A stretch of DNA of 64,000 nt, from contig NZ_JAHTBN010000003.1 of assembly GCF_019166065.1 (NCBI RefSeq), positions 310,001-374,000 on the forward strand, read 5' to 3'. The position numbers were made by a program, and so were the translations under genes. The DNA is from Candidimonas humi. Lineage in GTDB: Bacteria > Pseudomonadota > Gammaproteobacteria > Burkholderiales > Burkholderiaceae_B. The notes under the pieces were generated by a model, which worked only from the letters and a program-made list of their open reading frames with translations, was not told the DNA's origin and did not search any database. Of the stretch, positions 6,486 to 14,204 are shown piece by piece (position 1 is the first letter of the stretch; each line of letters starts with the position of its first letter).

Positions 6486-6988
6486 CACCTCAGCGCCGAG
6501 CCAGCCTACTCGCGGGTCAGACCCACATTGCCCAGAAGGTCTACCAGTTCATTCCCGCTGAGCAGACCACGTCAGCCAGCGTGCTAGACATCGTGTCCGA
6601 AATGAAGCGGTCCATGGGATCGGGGATGGACATTCACATCTTGCGCGGGTGTCTGGCGGCGCTCACGAAATCTGGACTTATTCGGGAAGTCGTGCCGGGG
6701 GCGTTTCGCCAGGAAGCGGTCAAGGGGAAAAAGGAAGTGACAACGATCAAAAGCACCGAAAAGCCCTCCGCACCTGCGGCTATTGCCGCGTCGCATCAGG
6801 AGCTTGGCGAGCCGATAGGCATCATGGGCGACATCGCATCACGCTTGCGCGTGACTGCCGGCGGCTTGCTCAAAATTGCCGACGAGATCGATGCGGCAGC
6901 CATCGGCATTGCGGAACACGGGGACGCCCAAGAGCAGCAATTGGAAAAGTTCCGCCAATTCAAAGCCTTGTTCAAGGAACTGGGGTAG
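6482..6988 (+). CDS. Hypothetical protein with winged-helix-like N-terminus
   Basis: 168 residues, overlapping the methyltransferase stop by 4 bp. Residues about 10-80 (AQKVYQFIPAEQTTSASVLD ... GCLAALTKSGLIREV) look like a winged-helix domain. The C-terminal part (about 105-165) is a helical, likely coiled-coil segment. Probably a DNA-binding accessory protein; no named family recognised. Confidence 0.6.
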   Translation: MTPQRRASLLAGQTHIAQKVYQFIPAEQTTSASVLDIVSEMKRSMGSGMDIHILRGCLAALTKSGLIREVVPGAFRQEAVKGKKEVTTIKSTEKPSAPAAIAASHQELGEPIGIMGDIASRLRVTAGGLLKIADEIDAAAIGIAEHGDAQEQQLEKFRQFKALFKELG

Positions 6989-6990
6989 AC

Positions 6991-7134
6991 ATGAAAGGTT
7001 TGAGCCTCTGGTTCCTGATGTGCGCAATGATCCTGGTCGCACCCCATCTGTCCGAGCGGTTTGCGAATGGTGCTGCGTGCATCTGCATATTGCTCGGCAT
7101 CATATTCTGGGTGATCGAAATTGCTCTCTCGTAA
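6991..7134 (+). CDS. Small two-span membrane protein
   Basis: 47 residues, MKGLSLWFLMCAMILVAPHL then a second hydrophobic segment (GAACICILLGIIFWVIEIAL). It starts 2 nt after the preceding stop with GGGGTAG upstream. Too short for homology judgement; small inner-membrane proteins are frequent in phage early operons. Confidence 0.5.
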   Translation: MKGLSLWFLMCAMILVAPHLSERFANGAACICILLGIIFWVIEIALS

Positions 7135-7645
7135 TTCCATCCTCAAACCGGGCAAACCGCTGCAGCGCAAGACGCCGCTGCAGGGTGGCAAGCCCCTGAA
7201 TCGCAGCCGCGAACCCAAAGGTCCAGGCCTGGCGCAACGCATCGCCGCGTCCTTGGGCCGTGCACTGGGTCATCAGCACAGCGAGCCGTCGGTCTTCCGC
7301 AGTCCGCGCCATCGGAAAAACGTTGCGGCGATGCGCTGCATCTGCTGCGGCCGGCCGGGGGCGTCGCAGGCCGCGCATCTGAATCTGCTGGCCCTAGGGA
7401 AAGGGCGGGGCTGGAAGCTGTCTGATGCGCTCACCATCCCGCTGTGCGTGGATCGGATAGGCGTAATCGGCTGCCATGTGCGGCTGGATAGCTCCGGCCA
7501 GTACGACAAGGGGACCTCGGCGGCGCTGCAAATCCATTGGCTGGGAGAGACCCGGGACCGTCTTTGCGCGGCCGGCCAATGGCCCGAAGCGGCCGAGGCG
7601 GACTTTCAGCGGTTCGTGGTGACCTACCTGGAGCGTGCAGCATGA
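7121..7645 (+). CDS. HNH-like zinc nuclease of the early operon (NinG/DUF1364 type)
   Basis: 174 residues from a TTG at 7121. A basic N-terminus (LKPGKPLQRKTPLQGGKPLN) leads to a zinc/HNH-like module: RCICCGRPGASQAAHLN and later IPLCVDRIGVIGCHVRLD. This arrangement (CxxC, AH, C..CH) is that of phage recombination-associated HNH proteins such as NinG, YbcO or Ref. It overlaps the previous gene by 14 bp and the next by 4 bp. The exact family is not settled. Confidence 0.6.
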   Translation: MLSRNSILKPGKPLQRKTPLQGGKPLNRSREPKGPGLAQRIAASLGRALGHQHSEPSVFRSPRHRKNVAAMRCICCGRPGASQAAHLNLLALGKGRGWKLSDALTIPLCVDRIGVIGCHVRLDSSGQYDKGTSAALQIHWLGETRDRLCAAGQWPEAAEADFQRFVVTYLERAA

Positions 7646-7995
7646 TCGTCGCCTGCTTGTCGGCCTCGATCCCACGGATCTATATCGCTGGGCCGATGAC
7701 GGGGCTACCAGGCCTGAATTTCGAGGCTTTCCGCCATGCCGCACACCAGCTGCGGGCGGCCGGCCATGTGGTGGTGAATCCCACCGAGATCAACCTGGAT
7801 CCTACTGCTGCCTGGAGTACTTGCATGCGGGCCGATATCGCGCACCTCGTGACCTGCAACGCCATGGCGCTACTGCCCGGCTGGGAATGTTCGCGCGGCG
7901 CCACATTGGAGCATCGGATTGCCCGTGCGCTGCAGATGGACATTCGCGAGCTCGGCGCTTGGTTACCCATCGCCGCGGAGGAAATCCCATGCTGA
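7642..7995 (+). CDS. DUF4406 nucleoside 2-deoxyribosyltransferase-like protein
   Basis: 117 residues beginning with a beta strand and IYIAGPMTGLPGLNFEAFR, the hallmark of DUF4406. NPTEINLD and LLPGWECSRGATLEHRIA complete the Rossmann-like fold. DUF4406 is structurally related to nucleoside 2-deoxyribosyltransferases and likely acts on nucleotides or their derivatives. Such genes are common in phage early regions. The start overlaps the preceding stop (ATGA). Confidence 0.75.
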   Translation: MIVACLSASIPRIYIAGPMTGLPGLNFEAFRHAAHQLRAAGHVVVNPTEINLDPTAAWSTCMRADIAHLVTCNAMALLPGWECSRGATLEHRIARALQMDIRELGAWLPIAAEEIPC

Positions 7996-8330
7996 AGGTC
8001 CTCGGGTGTGTCATTTCTGAACGTGCGCAGCGTGCTGGCCGTGTCGCATTGGCAGCCCAGGTCGGCACGTTTGGTGCCAGCAATATTGCTCACGCGATGC
8101 AGAGATACGTGCGGCTGGGGGCGGACGCCTGGGCAGCAGCCACAGTCTCGCTTGTCGCCAAGGCGGCCGCTGACGTACTGCTTTGGGAGGCGTGCCGGGT
8201 CGGCCAGATTCAACCCGCGGGGTTTCTGTTCGGGGTCCAGCAATGGCGCCGCACCGTCGGCACACAGAAAGGAGAAGCTGATGGAAGCGATTGCCACCAA
8301 ACGCCCAGTTCCCACTGCCATATTGGATGA
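7989..8330 (+). CDS. Hypothetical phage protein
   Basis: 113 residues, MLKVLGCVISERAQRAGRVA..., Ala-rich and helical, overlapping the preceding gene by 7 bp. The last 17 codons overlap the next gene in another frame and look less natural, so the C-terminus may be a recent extension. No family recognised. Confidence 0.5.
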   Translation: MLKVLGCVISERAQRAGRVALAAQVGTFGASNIAHAMQRYVRLGADAWAAATVSLVAKAAADVLLWEACRVGQIQPAGFLFGVQQWRRTVGTQKGEADGSDCHQTPSSHCHIG

Positions 8331-8469
8331 ATCACCTGAATATCGAGAAGCCATGAAACATGCCCATTCGCTGAAAACGCTCACGCCCATCGTCCCGCGT
8401 CGCATGCTGGTGCCGCATGCCCATGACTGGGCGGTGGCGATGAAACAGATGCTCGCTCGGGGGCGCTAG
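8281..8469 (+). CDS. Hypothetical small phage protein
   Basis: 62 residues, MEAIATKRPVPTAILDESPE..., with GGAG 6 nt before the ATG. Soluble, no recognisable motif. It overlaps the end of the upstream gene by 50 bp. Confidence 0.5.
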   Translation: MEAIATKRPVPTAILDESPEYREAMKHAHSLKTLTPIVPRRMLVPHAHDWAVAMKQMLARGR

Positions 8470-8579
8470 GCGTCCTATCGCATGATTTACCAGCACACGG
8501 CTAGGGCAGATCACCCGAAAAGCGGATTTCCCACCCGCCTGCCGCTGTGTTCCTTATGTGGGGTGATATGGGAATCACG

Positions 8580-8744
8580 ATGAAAATGTACGACATAGAA
8601 GTCACTATTCAAGATGAAATTATCGAAGTGACGCAGCAGGATGACGAAGGTCTTCGCACGGTCAAAATTACGCCCGAGCAGGCGGCCTTGGTGTGCGAGT
8701 GGATCCTGGGCGCTGCGAACAAGTTGATCGGAACCGAGGGCTGA
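8580..8744 (+). CDS. Hypothetical small acidic phage protein
   Basis: 54 residues, MKMYDIEVTIQDEIIEVTQQ..., beta-rich then a helix (PEQAALVCEWILGAANKLIG). GGGA lies 6 nt before this ATG; an ATG at 8568 in the same frame, behind GGGG, is an alternative start. Function unknown. Confidence 0.5.
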   Translation: MKMYDIEVTIQDEIIEVTQQDDEGLRTVKITPEQAALVCEWILGAANKLIGTEG

Positions 8745-8813
8745 TATGCGACGCCCGCCGTTCCAGTTCCATTCGAGCGGCGGGGCTGTCGCTAATCGGT
8801 CGCAGCAGTGACT

Positions 8814-10004
8814 ATGAGCAACGTTATCCCCATGCCCAAACCCAAGTCGCCTCAAACCGAAGATGGGTTTGTGCGTATCGCGCGTGAGTTGCATCTCGCG
8901 ATCTTGGCATATCCCCTCAAACTCAGTGCGTTCAGGGTGTTGCAGGCTGTCATCCATAAGACCTATGGCTACCAGAAGACTGAGGACGATATCTCTGCAT
9001 CTCAAATTGGCGCGCTTTGCGGCGGCATGCTGAGGGAACATGTGACGCGAGCGCTGAACGAACTGGCGAGCCTTCGCATCATTCTTAAGCGCAGCGGCCG
9101 CTATGGCTCCATCATCCGAGTGAACAAAGACTATTCGCAGTGGGTGGGTTGGCCCAATGGCTGCCCCGATTTCCGCAAGAAAGATAGTGCGAATCTCGCA
9201 CACCCCGGTGCGGATTTCGCACTAGAAGAGCAGGAGGATAGTCATTCGGAGATTAGTGCGAATCTCGCACTAGATAGTGCGAATTCAGCACTAGCAGATA
9301 GTGCGAGTTTCGCACAGGTGTGCAAAACCGAGGGTGCGGATAGTGCGAATCTCGCACAGGTCGGTAGTGCGAAACTCGCACACACAAAAGACAACCTTCC
9401 AAAAGACAATAAGACAAAAGAAAAAAACATATGCGCTCCGCAAGCGGATCGCGTGAATGCCAAACCGGCACGAGCAGGCCAAACAGGCCGGGCCATGACT
9501 GCCGAGACGCAAGCGCGGTTCGAAAAGTTCTACCAGGCCTATCCTCGCAAACGCAGCCGTGGTGTGGCAGAAAAGGCATTTGCCCGGATCAACCCGGACG
9601 ATGAGCTGCTGGAAACCATGCTGGCCGCTATCGAGGTCGCGAAACGCTCCGAGGGATGGAACAACGGCTACATCCCGCATCCAGGGTCCTGGCTCAACGC
9701 CAAGGGTTGGCTGGACCACATCGACACCGCTTACTCCGCCGTGGAATCTGAGGTTATCCAGGCCTACAACGACGCCCTGGGCTCCGAATGCGGGCGGATC
9801 GATCCCGACATCTATACCTCGGCCAGGGCGGGGCGTATCCGGGATTTTTTGACATTGTCGCCTGTCGAGAATTTCTGGAAGGCCTATTTCCCTTGGGTGC
9901 GTGACCGCTGCAACCTGCCCACGCATGTCGGCTTCGACTACCTCATCTCCCGCGATGGGTTCTCGAAGGTCAAGGGCGGCATGTTCCAGGTGGATGCACC
10001 ATGA
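8814..10004 (+). CDS. Phage replication initiator, O-type, carrying the origin
   Basis: 396 residues. The N-terminal domain (about 18-115: GFVRIARELHLAILAYPLKL ... YGYQKTEDDISASQIG) matches the lambda O / Phage_rep_O winged-helix domain that binds iterons. The C-terminal domain (about 225-396) contains YQAYPRKRSRGVAEKAFARI and HPGSWLNAKGW, the helicase-loading part seen in many prophage O proteins. The linker is encoded by the iteron array, giving repeated S-A-N-L-A peptides. A GTG at 8808 is an alternative start. It overlaps dnaB by 4 bp, as an initiator-helicase pair. Confidence 0.85.
   Translation: MSNVIPMPKPKSPQTEDGFVRIARELHLAILAYPLKLSAFRVLQAVIHKTYGYQKTEDDISASQIGALCGGMLREHVTRALNELASLRIILKRSGRYGSIIRVNKDYSQWVGWPNGCPDFRKKDSANLAHPGADFALEEQEDSHSEISANLALDSANSALADSASFAQVCKTEGADSANLAQVGSAKLAHTKDNLPKDNKTKEKNICAPQADRVNAKPARAGQTGRAMTAETQARFEKFYQAYPRKRSRGVAEKAFARINPDDELLETMLAAIEVAKRSEGWNNGYIPHPGSWLNAKGWLDHIDTAYSAVESEVIQAYNDALGSECGRIDPDIYTSARAGRIRDFLTLSPVENFWKAYFPWVRDRCNLPTHVGFDYLISRDGFSKVKGGMFQVDAP
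9188..9435. other. Phage replication origin: seven palindromic iterons and AT-rich tract
   Basis: Iterons of the form TGCGAnnnTCGCA at 9188-9200, 9209-9221, 9257-9269, 9278-9290, 9302-9314, 9344-9356 and 9368-9380. Three are identical (TGCGAATCTCGCA). Start-to-start distances are 21, 48, 21, 24, 42 and 24 bp. They are followed at 9381-9435 by an A-rich tract with runs of A and AAAGACAA repeats, a likely unwinding element. Iterons then A/T-rich DNA inside the O gene is exactly the lambda ori layout. Confidence 0.8.
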
Positions 10005-11395
10005 CCGACCGTCCGAACATCCCTGCGCACAACGCGGACGCCGAGCAGGCGGTGCTGGGCGGCCTGCTGCTGGAAAATCGGGCGTGGGAAGCCTTGGACG
10101 GCCTATTGGCTGACGGGGATTTCTACGTCCACTCCCACCGGCTCATCTTCCGCCAGATCGCGGGATTGCTCGACCAGGGGCGCCCGGCGGATGTCCTGAC
10201 GGTGTCGGACGCCCTAATCGCCGCCGGATGCGCCGAGGAAGCCGGCGGCCTGGCCTACCTGAATGCACTGGCGCAAAACGTTCCGAGCGTGGCCAACATC
10301 CGCCGCTACGCCCAGATCGTGCGTGACGAGCGCGTGCGCCGGGATGTCGAAGGGCTGGGCCGGCAGATCTGCACGCTGGCAACTGACCGCTCCTACGACG
10401 CGTCCGGGCTGCTCGATCGGGCCACGGGCCTGGCCATGGGCATCGCCGACAGCCGCCAGGCCGGCAAAGAGCCCCAGGCAATCGGCGAGTTGTTGCATGG
10501 CTTCGTTGAGACGCTGGAGGAGCGCACCAGTCGGGAAGGTGGCATTTCGGGCACATCGACCGGCTTTCGTGATCTGGACTGGCGGACCTGCGGCCTGCAA
10601 GCCGGCGACCTGATCATTCTGGCTGGGCGCCCCTCTATGGGGAAAACTGCTCTCGCCTACAACATCGCGGAAAACGTCGCGCTCGGGGGCGGTGTGTCGC
10701 TGGTGTTCAGCCTTGAAATGTCCGCGGCACAGTTGGCCGAACGCAGTGTTGCTCGGTTCGGCGCCATCGACATGCAGCGGCTGCGGTCGGGCAAGCTCAG
10801 TCAGGACGATTGGGGGCGCCTGACAGGTTCGTTTTCACGTCTGCAGGATCAGAACCTGATCATTGTGGACGACCCGAACGTTACGACAGTACCGCGTATG
10901 CGGCTGGGCGCCCGCAAGCAAAAGCAACGTCTGGGGGCGCTCAATCTCATCGTTGTGGACTATCTGCAGCTCATGGAAGGCGAGGGCAGCAACCGCAACG
11001 AGGAACTCGGGGGCGTCACAAGGGCGCTCAAGCATCTGGCGCGCGAAATGAATTGTCCGGTGATCGTGCTGTCTCAGCTTTCGCGCGAGGTCGAAAAGCG
11101 CACCGACAAGCGGCCCATCATGAGTGATCTGCGGGAATCGGGGGCGATTGAGCAGGATGGCGACGTCGTCATGATGTGCTACCGGGATGACTATTACAAC
11201 CCGGACAGCCCCTGGAAAGGCTTCGCAGAGATCCTGATTCGCAAGCAGCGCATGGGGCCGCTGGGCGACGTGCATCTGGTCTTCGAAGGCCAGCACTCCC
11301 GCTTCTTGAATGCAGATACGTCCGCCATCGCGGCGGTGCGCAACGAACTTGCCAGCCAGCCGGCGCGGGCTCGGCGCAGAGGATTCGAGGCTTAG
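10001..11395 (+). CDS. Replicative DNA helicase DnaB (phage)
   Basis: 464 residues, full length for DnaB. N-terminal domain NADAEQAVLGGLLLENRAWE; RecA-like domain with Walker A GRPSMGKTA (about 209-217), Walker B region LIVVDYLQLM, and SQLSREVEKRTDKRPIMSDL (DnaB motif 4). It should load at the phage origin in the adjacent O gene, the arrangement used by P22 gene 12 rather than lambda's loader P. Translationally coupled to O (ATGA). Confidence 0.93.
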   Translation: MTDRPNIPAHNADAEQAVLGGLLLENRAWEALDGLLADGDFYVHSHRLIFRQIAGLLDQGRPADVLTVSDALIAAGCAEEAGGLAYLNALAQNVPSVANIRRYAQIVRDERVRRDVEGLGRQICTLATDRSYDASGLLDRATGLAMGIADSRQAGKEPQAIGELLHGFVETLEERTSREGGISGTSTGFRDLDWRTCGLQAGDLIILAGRPSMGKTALAYNIAENVALGGGVSLVFSLEMSAAQLAERSVARFGAIDMQRLRSGKLSQDDWGRLTGSFSRLQDQNLIIVDDPNVTTVPRMRLGARKQKQRLGALNLIVVDYLQLMEGEGSNRNEELGGVTRALKHLAREMNCPVIVLSQLSREVEKRTDKRPIMSDLRESGAIEQDGDVVMMCYRDDYYNPDSPWKGFAEILIRKQRMGPLGDVHLVFEGQHSRFLNADTSAIAAVRNELASQPARARRRGFEA

Positions 11396-11435
11396 CGCTC
11401 ACGGGGGCGCAGCCGTATATAACCATGGGGAAACA

Positions 11436-11789
11436 ATGATCATTCTGGAATTGCCTTGGCCTCCCAAAGAATTGAGCCCGAATGCGAGAGTGCATTGGGC
11501 CAAGAAGGCGGCGGCCGCCAAGCGCTACAAGCGGATCTGCTGGACCATCACCAAAGCGGCGAAAGGGGATCGCATCCAGGGGCGACGGCGCGTTGATCTT
11601 CGCTTTTATCCGAAGACGCCGCGACGGCGCGATGAAGACAACCTGATCGGATGGATGAAATATGGGCTGGATGGCATCGCGCTCGCACTGGGCATTGATG
11701 ACAGCCAATTCCAGATTGCGCCACCCGAAGTCTATCCGGCGACCGGAAGCGAAGGCCTGGTGCGCGTCTTTCTGAGTGAGGCGCAATGA
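11436..11789 (+). CDS. RusA-family Holliday junction resolvase
   Basis: 117 residues, MIILELPWPPKELSPNARVH..., with the RusA signature RRRDEDNLIGWMKYGLDGIA and IDDSQF supplying the metal-binding Asp residues (about 68, 70 and 89). RusA is a dimeric Holliday-junction endonuclease encoded by many lambdoid prophages just before Q. GGGGAAACA precedes the ATG. Full length for the family. Confidence 0.88.
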   Translation: MIILELPWPPKELSPNARVHWAKKAAAAKRYKRICWTITKAAKGDRIQGRRRVDLRFYPKTPRRRDEDNLIGWMKYGLDGIALALGIDDSQFQIAPPEVYPATGSEGLVRVFLSEAQ

Positions 11790-11956
11790 TGCAAACCTTT
11801 CTCCTATGCCTCGCTTGCACCATTCTCGCCCTGACGGCACTGGTGACGGTCTTCTCCATCGGTATTCACTACTTCGGGCCGCCCGCTTTTGTCGCGCTCG
11901 TTTTCCTTGCCGCCGTGGTCGGCATACTCGGAGGTCGCTATGGACAAAAGCACTGA
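11786..11956 (+). CDS. Small membrane protein
   Basis: 56 residues, MMQTFLLCLACTILALTALV then FVALVFLAAVVGILGGRYGQ: two hydrophobic spans and a short basic tail. The ATG overlaps the rusA stop (ATGA) and its end overlaps the next gene by 17 bp. It has good third-position GC and tight coupling, so it is probably real. Function unknown. Confidence 0.5.
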   Translation: MMQTFLLCLACTILALTALVTVFSIGIHYFGPPAFVALVFLAAVVGILGGRYGQKH

Positions 11957-12281
11957 ATTTCGACGCCGCGTCGCCGCCAACCTCAGAAGGCTGGGCATCT
12001 TCGTCGATCCCGAGAAACAGGATTGCAGGGATATTGCAAAGGTCGTCGCCAGGGCGACTGGCAACCCCATAGGCGCACGGCGCACAGCGACTGAATACCT
12101 GGAAGCGTATGCCCAAGAATCGACCACTACCGTTGTCCCGGCGCGCTCGCCACGCAAGTTCCGCCCTTATCGACCGGCGCCTCATCTGCGCGCAGCCGAC
12201 ATAGACCGAGATCAGCCGGATCTGATCACGCCGTGTGGTGTGGGCAACGGCTCGGAAAACTCTCCCATATGGACGAGGTAA
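11940..12281 (+). CDS. Hypothetical phage protein
   Basis: 113 residues from the ATG at 11940 (GGAGG 7 nt upstream): MDKSTEFRRRVAANLRRLGI... A helical N-terminal half of the type TEFRRRVAANLRRLG and a basic, Pro-rich C-terminal half (ARSPRKFRPYRPAPH). Possibly nucleic-acid binding; no named family. Confidence 0.5.
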   Translation: MDKSTEFRRRVAANLRRLGIFVDPEKQDCRDIAKVVARATGNPIGARRTATEYLEAYAQESTTTVVPARSPRKFRPYRPAPHLRAADIDRDQPDLITPCGVGNGSENSPIWTR

Positions 12282-12284
12282 ATC

Positions 12285-12485
12285 ATGGAAGTCGTTGAAA
12301 TAAGTTTCGCGTGGTTGCTTCTCCTCATCCTCATAGGTCTGAAATTGGCCGGCGTTGGAGTTGTTGCGGCTTGGCCGTGGGTGTGGATCTTGTCACCTCT
12401 CTGGGTTCTCGGGTTCATCATTTTGTCGTTTGTGGTGCCATTTTCCATCGCAATAGCGATCCGCAAAGTCTGGGGGCGGCGATAA
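12285..12485 (+). CDS. Small two-span membrane protein
   Basis: 66 residues with two long hydrophobic segments (WLLLLILIGLKLAGVGVVAA and PLWVLGFIILSFVVPFSIAI) and a basic C-terminus. Third small membrane protein of the early operon, after 6991-7134 and 11786-11956. It abuts the next gene without spacing. Confidence 0.5.
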   Translation: MEVVEISFAWLLLLILIGLKLAGVGVVAAWPWVWILSPLWVLGFIILSFVVPFSIAIAIRKVWGRR

Positions 12486-12935
12486 ATGGCTGCGTTGCCT
12501 GAGAATTCCGCGCCGGGCTTTGAGGCCTGGGTCTATCACCGGATGTGGAACTGGTCGGCCTGGTGTTGGGATGGCGCGTGGCCGCATCCGCTCCCGGTCA
12601 TCAGTTGCGGGTCGGCTGAGCGCCGCTATCGACCGCCGGTGTCGCGTGATGATGAGGAGCGTCTCCCGAAGCGTGCGATTCACGTGGAACACGCGCTGAT
12701 GGTGGATCGCATCTATCAAGAATTGCCGCGAGTCGAGCAGCGCATTGTCCAATTCGAATACCCGCGGCGTTATGAGTTCGACGAGTTCAATTTCCGCGGC
12801 GAATTGATCCGCAACGTTCGGCTGCAAAAAGGCTGCCGTATGCTCGGCATCAAGCAGGTGTATTACCAGGTGGCGCTGGGAAGCGTGCTCGCTCAAGTCC
12901 AACAGGTTTTTTTGGATAAAGGAATCAAGGGTTGA
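12486..12935 (+). CDS. Putative late antiterminator (Q position)
   Basis: 149 residues. The second half (MVDRIYQELPRVEQRIVQFE then LQKGCRMLGIKQVYYQVALG) looks like a sigma-70 region 4/ArpU-type HTH seen in phage antitermination Q and late regulators. It is the next-to-last gene before a strong terminator and the late genes, where Q sits in lambdoid phages. The N-terminal half is Trp-rich and unfamiliar. Confidence 0.5.
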   Translation: MAALPENSAPGFEAWVYHRMWNWSAWCWDGAWPHPLPVISCGSAERRYRPPVSRDDEERLPKRAIHVEHALMVDRIYQELPRVEQRIVQFEYPRRYEFDEFNFRGELIRNVRLQKGCRMLGIKQVYYQVALGSVLAQVQQVFLDKGIKG

Positions 12936-13228
12936 AGTACGCAGCAGAAGTTATCGGCCTCTTGGCAGAGTTCCCAGGTCGCGAGTTTCGGATTATTCAG
13001 ATCGTTCGCCACGTCTTGGGCGGCCATCCGCGCACACCTTATCAATGGGAAAGAGTGCGCAAAGGTGTGCGTCGCGTGCTCTCCACGCTAGAAGATTCTG
13101 GCCAGATACAAAAAATTACTGCCGCTGGAAACGGCAGCCACGCTGCCTATTGCTGGAAACCGGGACATTTGGTTGTTGAAAACCGGGACAGAAACCGGGA
13201 CAATAAGGGCTCCACAGTTGCGTCCTGA
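12932..13228 (+). CDS. Winged-helix DNA-binding protein
   Basis: 98 residues from a TTG at 12932 that overlaps the preceding stop (TTGA), with AAGGAATCAAGGG upstream. Residues about 5-75 (AAEVIGLLAEFPGREFRIIQ ... RVLSTLEDSGQIQKITAAGN) resemble a winged-helix domain. The tail has a repeated ENRDRNRDN motif. Last gene before the 13237 terminator; possibly a regulator of the early/late switch. Confidence 0.5.
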   Translation: MKYAAEVIGLLAEFPGREFRIIQIVRHVLGGHPRTPYQWERVRKGVRRVLSTLEDSGQIQKITAAGNGSHAAYCWKPGHLVVENRDRNRDNKGSTVAS

Positions 13229-13236
13229 AAAAATGA

Positions 13237-13260
13237 ACCCCGCCAGTAAGCGGGGTTTTT
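13237..13260 (+). terminator. Intrinsic terminator at the end of the early operon
   Basis: Stem ACCCCGC/GCGGGGT with a CAGTAA loop, directly followed by a T tract. It lies 8 nt after the stop at 13228 and separates early from late genes, the place where a Q-type antiterminator would act. Confidence 0.85.
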
Positions 13261-13268
13261 GCGTTCCA

Positions 13269-13343
13269 TGTGTTGTTGCGCATTAGCAGCGCACCTGCTT
13301 CATAAGCCGAAGGTTGGTGGTTCAACTCCATCCGCCGCAACCT
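13269..13343 (+). tRNA. tRNA-Met(CAU)-like gene, degenerate
   Basis: A cloverleaf can be drawn: acceptor TGTGTTG with CGCCGCA (one mismatch and two G-T pairs), D-stem GCGC/GCGC with a short loop, anticodon arm CCTGC-TTCATAA-GCCGA (CAU anticodon, two mismatches), 5-nt variable loop, T-arm GGTGG-TTCAACT-CCATC (one G-T pair), then A and CCT in place of CCA. The 3' half is strongly tRNA-like. The 5' half lacks the D-loop GG. Probably a phage-carried tRNA in decay, or one needing CCA addition. The remainder of 13,260-13,475 shows nothing else. Confidence 0.5.
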
Positions 13344-13475
13344 TATTTCTCGCGTCCATCGGTGGGCGGGCGGCAGCAGCCAGCCCCTGTACCCGATCCC
13401 CTCGCAGGCACGTCTCCGCCTCCCTTAGATCGGGGCCAGCTGTCCACCCATGGGCGCGATACTGATGTTCTTGAA

Positions 13476-14126
13476 TTAAGCGTCTCGCTTTTCGACCGCC
13501 TCCCGGGCGCCGGCTGGCAGTTGCCCATAGAGTGCTTCGATTGCGCGGGGCTGGGTGATCTGGTTCTCAACAATGATGTTGATCAGCTCGAACATTGAAT
13601 GAACCATCTCCGGCGAATCGTTCAAATCGATATTTCCGGGATGGACCGCGCAATTTCCGATTACCCGCAAGTAGTCGAGTGACTGTTGGATGCGCGCAGG
13701 CAGTCCGCCAGCGACCAGGCTTGCAATGTTTTCGTTTATGGATTTGTTGGGCGTGCCGGTCAGGTGCGCGCACAACTTTTCGAGGCAGAGTCTCAGTAAT
13801 GCGCCAGCACCTCGAGGCGATCGGTCAACCACATCTTTTGCTTCGTCATAGTCAGCATGACAAATTTCAGGGAGATCGGGGTGCCTTGGTGGTGCGGTGG
13901 ATGTCGATGGGAAAATTAGGCGTCCGTCGGTCTCATCTTTGTTCGCCAACCAAACCATTCGCCCCTTGCAGTGCGCGCACATGGATATCAAGAAAGGCGT
14001 CCACGATCCGCCAGCGCTCAATGTGCTCCATCCTATTTGCGCATATGCATGGCATAAGGGACATGTAAAGCCTTTGCCGTAGAACTTTGGAGGCACGGCG
14101 CTGTTTGTTGGGTTCATTTCAGTCAT
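13476..14126 (-). CDS. DUF4145 protein with zinc ribbon
   Basis: 216 residues. The N-terminal part carries two CxxC pairs (TCPLCHAYAQIGW and MCAHCKGRMVW), a zinc ribbon. The C-terminal DUF4145 domain includes LLRLCLEKLCAHLTG, SLVAGGLPARIQQSLDYLRV and NCAVHPG. DUF4145 is found alone and fused to restriction subunits; its biochemical role is unclear. It opposes the late operon and should have its own promoter, so it is a moron candidate expressed in the lysogen. GGGGATG spaced before codon 4 suggests the start may be at 14117. Confidence 0.75.
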   Translation of the reverse strand: MTEMNPTNSAVPPKFYGKGFTCPLCHAYAQIGWSTLSAGGSWTPFLISMCAHCKGRMVWLANKDETDGRLIFPSTSTAPPRHPDLPEICHADYDEAKDVVDRSPRGAGALLRLCLEKLCAHLTGTPNKSINENIASLVAGGLPARIQQSLDYLRVIGNCAVHPGNIDLNDSPEMVHSMFELINIIVENQITQPRAIEALYGQLPAGAREAVEKRDA

Positions 14127-14204
14127 CCCCTGAATTTGTTAATAGATAGTAACAAAGCGCGCAACATTCTGGCTGAGTGATATCCGCGATTCCGCGCCGA
14201 CGAT

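Noticed and set aside
9188-9380. Possible CRISPR or insertion-sequence repeats
   Set aside because: Short 13-bp palindromes inside the O gene with in-frame coding; they fit origin iterons.
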